From Bacteroidales bacterium (GTDB lineage: Bacteria > Bacteroidota > Bacteroidia > Bacteroidales > F082), in assembly GCA_016281295.1 (NCBI GenBank), contig JAEEII010000266.1, positions 1 through 6,801 on the forward strand: DNA of 6,801 nt. The letters are read 5' to 3'. A program made the position numbers and the translations under genes. Shown here one piece after another: positions 4,892 to 6,801 of this stretch. The notes under the pieces are model-generated. The model did no database searches. It saw only the letters and a list, made by a program, of their open reading frames with translations, and was not told the origin of the DNA. Position 1 is the first letter of the stretch. Every line of letters starts with the position of its first letter.

Positions 4892-4899
4892 TATTTTTG
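4892..4899 (+). promoter_or_regulatory. Candidate -7 box for tcdA
   Basis: TATTTTTG matches the Bacteroidota -7 consensus TAnnTTTG and lies about 90 nt before the chosen tcdA start. It is the only good match between palindrome array C and the gene. No clear -33 TTTG is visible. If it is used, the transcript starts near 4906, which rules out translation starts upstream of that point. Confidence 0.45.
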
Positions 4900-4990
4900 C
4901 GCGGCGATTGCAGACCGGTCATGTTCAACGGACTCCGCATGGCGGGCGCTGCGGCCACTGTTCGGCAAACAGAGGAGTCCGCGTAATCGC

Positions 4991-5791
4991 ATGGGCATAG
5001 AAAACGCCATATTCAACCGCATGACCCTGCTCGTCGGGGAGGCGGCGATGGAGCGCATCGCCAAGCAGCGGGTCATCGTCTTCGGCGTGGGCGGCGTCGG
5101 GAGCTGGTGCGCCGAGAGCTTGGTGCGCAACGGCATCCGCCACCTCACCATCGTCGATAGCGACCGCGTGTGCGTCACCAACGTCAACCGACAACTCCAG
5201 GCCACCACCAAGACGGTGGGACAGGTCAAGGTAGAAGTCCTCAAGGAACGGCTGCTCGACATCAACCCGCAGGCGGAAATCAACGCCGTCCAGGAAATCT
5301 ACTCCGCCGAGAACGCCGCGCAATTCCATCTGGAAACCTACGACTACATCATCGACGCCATCGACAGCTTGGAGCACAAGGCACGGCTGATCCTGCACGC
5401 CACCGAATGCCCGGGAAAGTTCTACTCCGCCATGGGCGCCGCCCTCAAGATGGACCCCACGAAAGTGTCGGTGACTGAGTTCTGGAAAGTGCAGGGATGC
5501 CCGCTGGCGCGCGCCCTGCGCAAACGGTTCAAACGGATTGGCGAGTACCCGCACAAAAAGTTCCAATGCGTCTATTCTCCCGAAGTGCTGCCCAACAAAG
5601 GCACCGTGACGACCTGTGGAACCAACGCCTGCCTCTGCCCGAAAGCCATCATCGCGGCAGGCAACCCCGACCTCATCAACCACGAATGGTGCTCCTCCAA
5701 GGCACAAATCAACGGCACCACCTCCCACATCACCGCCATCTTCGGCTTCACTCTCGCCGGATTGGTGATGCAAGACATCTGTTCGGAATGA
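4991..5791 (+). CDS. tcdA: tRNA threonylcarbamoyladenosine dehydratase (TcdA/CsdL)
   Basis: TcdA is an E1/ThiF-fold enzyme that uses ATP to dehydrate t6A37 in ANN-decoding tRNAs to cyclic t6A, a cytoplasmic modification that aids decoding. With ATG 4991 the protein has 266 residues, the usual family length. Visible features are the nucleotide-binding loop GVGGVGSWCAE (32-42), the strand end TIVDSDRVCVTNVNRQ (53-68) with family-typical Asp, Asn and Arg, DYIIDAIDS (118-126), MGAALKMDPT (148-157), and the C-terminal ITAIFGFTLAGLVM (247-260). Cysteines cluster at 193, 209, 214, 216 and 234. The frame is open upstream to about 4841, but that part is repeat-derived and lacks similarity; 4991 aligns best with other TcdA N-termini (IFNRMTLLVGE). 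It is transcribed from its own probable promoter at 4892 and converges with the symporter gene. Confidence 0.92.
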   Translation: MGIENAIFNRMTLLVGEAAMERIAKQRVIVFGVGGVGSWCAESLVRNGIRHLTIVDSDRVCVTNVNRQLQATTKTVGQVKVEVLKERLLDINPQAEINAVQEIYSAENAAQFHLETYDYIIDAIDSLEHKARLILHATECPGKFYSAMGAALKMDPTKVSVTEFWKVQGCPLARALRKRFKRIGEYPHKKFQCVYSPEVLPNKGTVTTCGTNACLCPKAIIAAGNPDLINHEWCSSKAQINGTTSHITAIFGFTLAGLVMQDICSE

Positions 5792-5805
5792 TGATTTAAT
5801 GGTAG

Positions 5806-5849
5806 GGGCGTATCGAATACGCCCTGTATTAGAGGCGTATCGAACACGC
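5806..5849. terminator. Palindrome pair between convergent genes; possible bidirectional terminator or second REP family
   Basis: The first hairpin has perfect 8-bp arms, gggcgtat and atacgccc, around cga (5806-5824). The second, gcgtat-cga-acacgc (5836-5849), is a copy with one arm mismatch. Both share the core gcgtatcga and sit in the 64-nt gap between the tcdA stop and the symporter stop. A strong stem between two convergent 3' ends suits transcription termination in both directions, although no long T-run follows. The repetition and core sequence also suggest a dispersed palindromic repeat, different from the gaacccc family. Confidence 0.5.
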
Positions 5850-5855
5850 ACTACA

Positions 5856-6801
5856 TTATCCAATTATTCCCGACACCAGAATCACTATCAGGGCGATTGG
5901 GGCAACGAAGCGCAGGATGAAGTAGTAAAGCTCGAAAAGTTTCCCTTTCAGCGCGCCGCCGTTGGTGATTTCGTCTTTGACTTCGACTTTCGGGTAGAAC
6001 CAGCCGAGGAAGATGGTCGTCGCCAGCGCACCGATAGGCATCAGGTAGGAGGCGGTGACGAGGTCGAAGAGGTCGAAGATGGTGCGGTCGAAAAGGGTCC
6101 AGTGCTTGATGGGGCCGAACGACAGGGTGCAGAATATGCCGATGACGAAGATGCTGATCATGCTGATGATCGAGCTTTTGCGGCGGCTCCAGTGGAGTTC
6201 TTCCACGGAGAAGGCCACGATGATTTCCTGCAGGGAAATGGTGGAGGTGAGCGCGGCAATGCCTAACAGCACGAAGAAGATGGCGGCGAACAAGGCCCCC
6301 ATCGGCATACTGTTGAAAACGTTGGGCAGCACCACATAGACGAGTTGCGGGCCGGCGGCGGGGTCCATGCCGAAGGAGAAGACCGCCGGGAAAATCACCA
6401 CTCCCGCCAATATCGCCACCAAGAGGTCGCACACGGAAATCCACAGGCTTGTCTTGAACAGGGAATCTTCTTTGCGGATGTAGGAACCGTAGGTCACCAT
6501 CGCGCCCATACCGAGACTAAGCGAGAAGAACGATTGTCCCAACGCGCCTAACACGCCCGCGCCGGTCAGCTTGCTGAAATCGGGCTTGAAGAGGAACTGC
6601 AGTCCCTCTTTCGCGCCTGGCAACGTCAATGAACGGACAACCATCAGCAACAGCAAGAAGAAGAGCACCGGCATCAGAATCTTGGAGATCTTCTCAATGC
6701 CCTTCTGCACACCGAAGGAAATCACTAACGCGGTGAGTATCAGGAAACAAAATTGATACAGCAACGGCCAGAACGAACCGGCGGTGAAGGAGGCGAAGGC
6801 A
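5856..6801 (-). CDS. Sodium-dependent symporter of the NSS/SNF family (5' end beyond the window)
   Basis: The minus-strand frame is open from the right edge to TAA at 5856-5858, giving about 314 C-terminal residues and starting mid-protein at AFASFTAGSFWPLL. NSS proteins have the LeuT fold and import amino acids or related solutes with Na+ across the inner membrane. Recognisable parts are the TM5 stretch GVQKGIEKISKILMPVLF, then the unwound TM6 region LGQSFFSLSLGMGAMVTYGS, whose Thr/Gly pattern matches LeuT's substrate and Na1 site. The TM8 motif GIAALTSTISLQEIIVAF carries the Thr-Ser pair of the Na2 site. Strongly hydrophobic segments run to the end (FVAPIALIVILVSGIIG). Substrate cannot be told from this part. 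TM1, with the rest of the Na+ sites, lies outside the window. The gene is intact as far as seen and is not functionally linked to tcdA. Confidence 0.92.
   Translation of the reverse strand, partial: AFASFTAGSFWPLLYQFCFLILTALVISFGVQKGIEKISKILMPVLFFLLLLMVVRSLTLPGAKEGLQFLFKPDFSKLTGAGVLGALGQSFFSLSLGMGAMVTYGSYIRKEDSLFKTSLWISVCDLLVAILAGVVIFPAVFSFGMDPAAGPQLVYVVLPNVFNSMPMGALFAAIFFVLLGIAALTSTISLQEIIVAFSVEELHWSRRKSSIISMISIFVIGIFCTLSFGPIKHWTLFDRTIFDLFDLVTASYLMPIGALATTIFLGWFYPKVEVKDEITNGGALKGKLFELYYFILRFVAPIALIVILVSGIIG

Noticed and set aside
4841..4990. N-terminal extension of TcdA by 50 codons
   Set aside because: The extension starts inside repeat-flanking DNA, lies partly upstream of the likely promoter and has no family similarity. 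The start at 4991 gives a normal-length enzyme.
4925..5863. 312-codon minus-strand ORF opposite tcdA
   Set aside because: It is a shadow of a GC-rich gene. The plus frame carries clear TcdA motifs, whereas this one is low-complexity (Val/Gly/Asp/His-rich) without any recognisable domain.

Overview
The window looks like a piece of a Bacteroidota chromosome, most likely Bacteroidales. Four things point there: a BspA-type leucine-rich-repeat protein, a single-domain HUH transposase of the short kind common in that phylum, starts with A-rich leaders instead of strong Shine-Dalgarno sites, and two matches to the Bacteroides -7 promoter box TAnnTTTG. The ends differ in character. The right third (tcdA and a sodium:solute symporter) is GC-rich, ordinary housekeeping DNA. 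The left two thirds is accessory DNA: AT-rich, unrecognised cargo genes alternating with GC-rich repeated segments.

Layout. Positions 2-190 hold the 3' end of an unrecognised gene. It is followed after 6 nt by a 119-aa gene and then by copy 1 of a 106-aa three-helix membrane protein gene (576-896). Next come a palindrome remnant and a probably decayed stretch (897-1237), a 401-aa LRR protein without a signal peptide (1238-2443), a 127-aa acidic protein (2513-2896), and copy 2 of the membrane gene (2928-3248). Copy 2 runs into an array of short palindromes (3251-3483). A 5'-truncated copy 3 of the membrane gene (3501-3742) follows, then a second, longer palindrome array (3745-4086), an intact IS200/RAYT-type transposase on the minus strand (4126-4587) with an AT-rich leader, and a third palindrome block (4731-4823). 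The tRNA-modification gene tcdA (4991-5791, plus strand) then converges with the symporter gene (5856 to the window edge, minus strand) across a different palindrome pair.

The main item of interest is the palindrome system around the transposase. About a dozen palindromes with gaacccc/ggggttc, aacccc/ggggtt or atcccc/ggggat arms sit at a pitch near 55 bp on both sides of the gene. They are joined by related spacers that often carry a second small hairpin and an 'atctgtagc' motif in both orientations. This is the layout expected of a REP/BIME array mobilised by a resident RAYT transposase. The same repeats touch every copy of the 106-aa membrane gene. That gene recurs behind different AT-rich cargo genes, and its copies are mosaic, which suggests recombination between repeats has been reshuffling this locus. 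A toxin-immunity role for the small cargo genes is possible from their arrangement, but no known toxin or immunity family was recognised.
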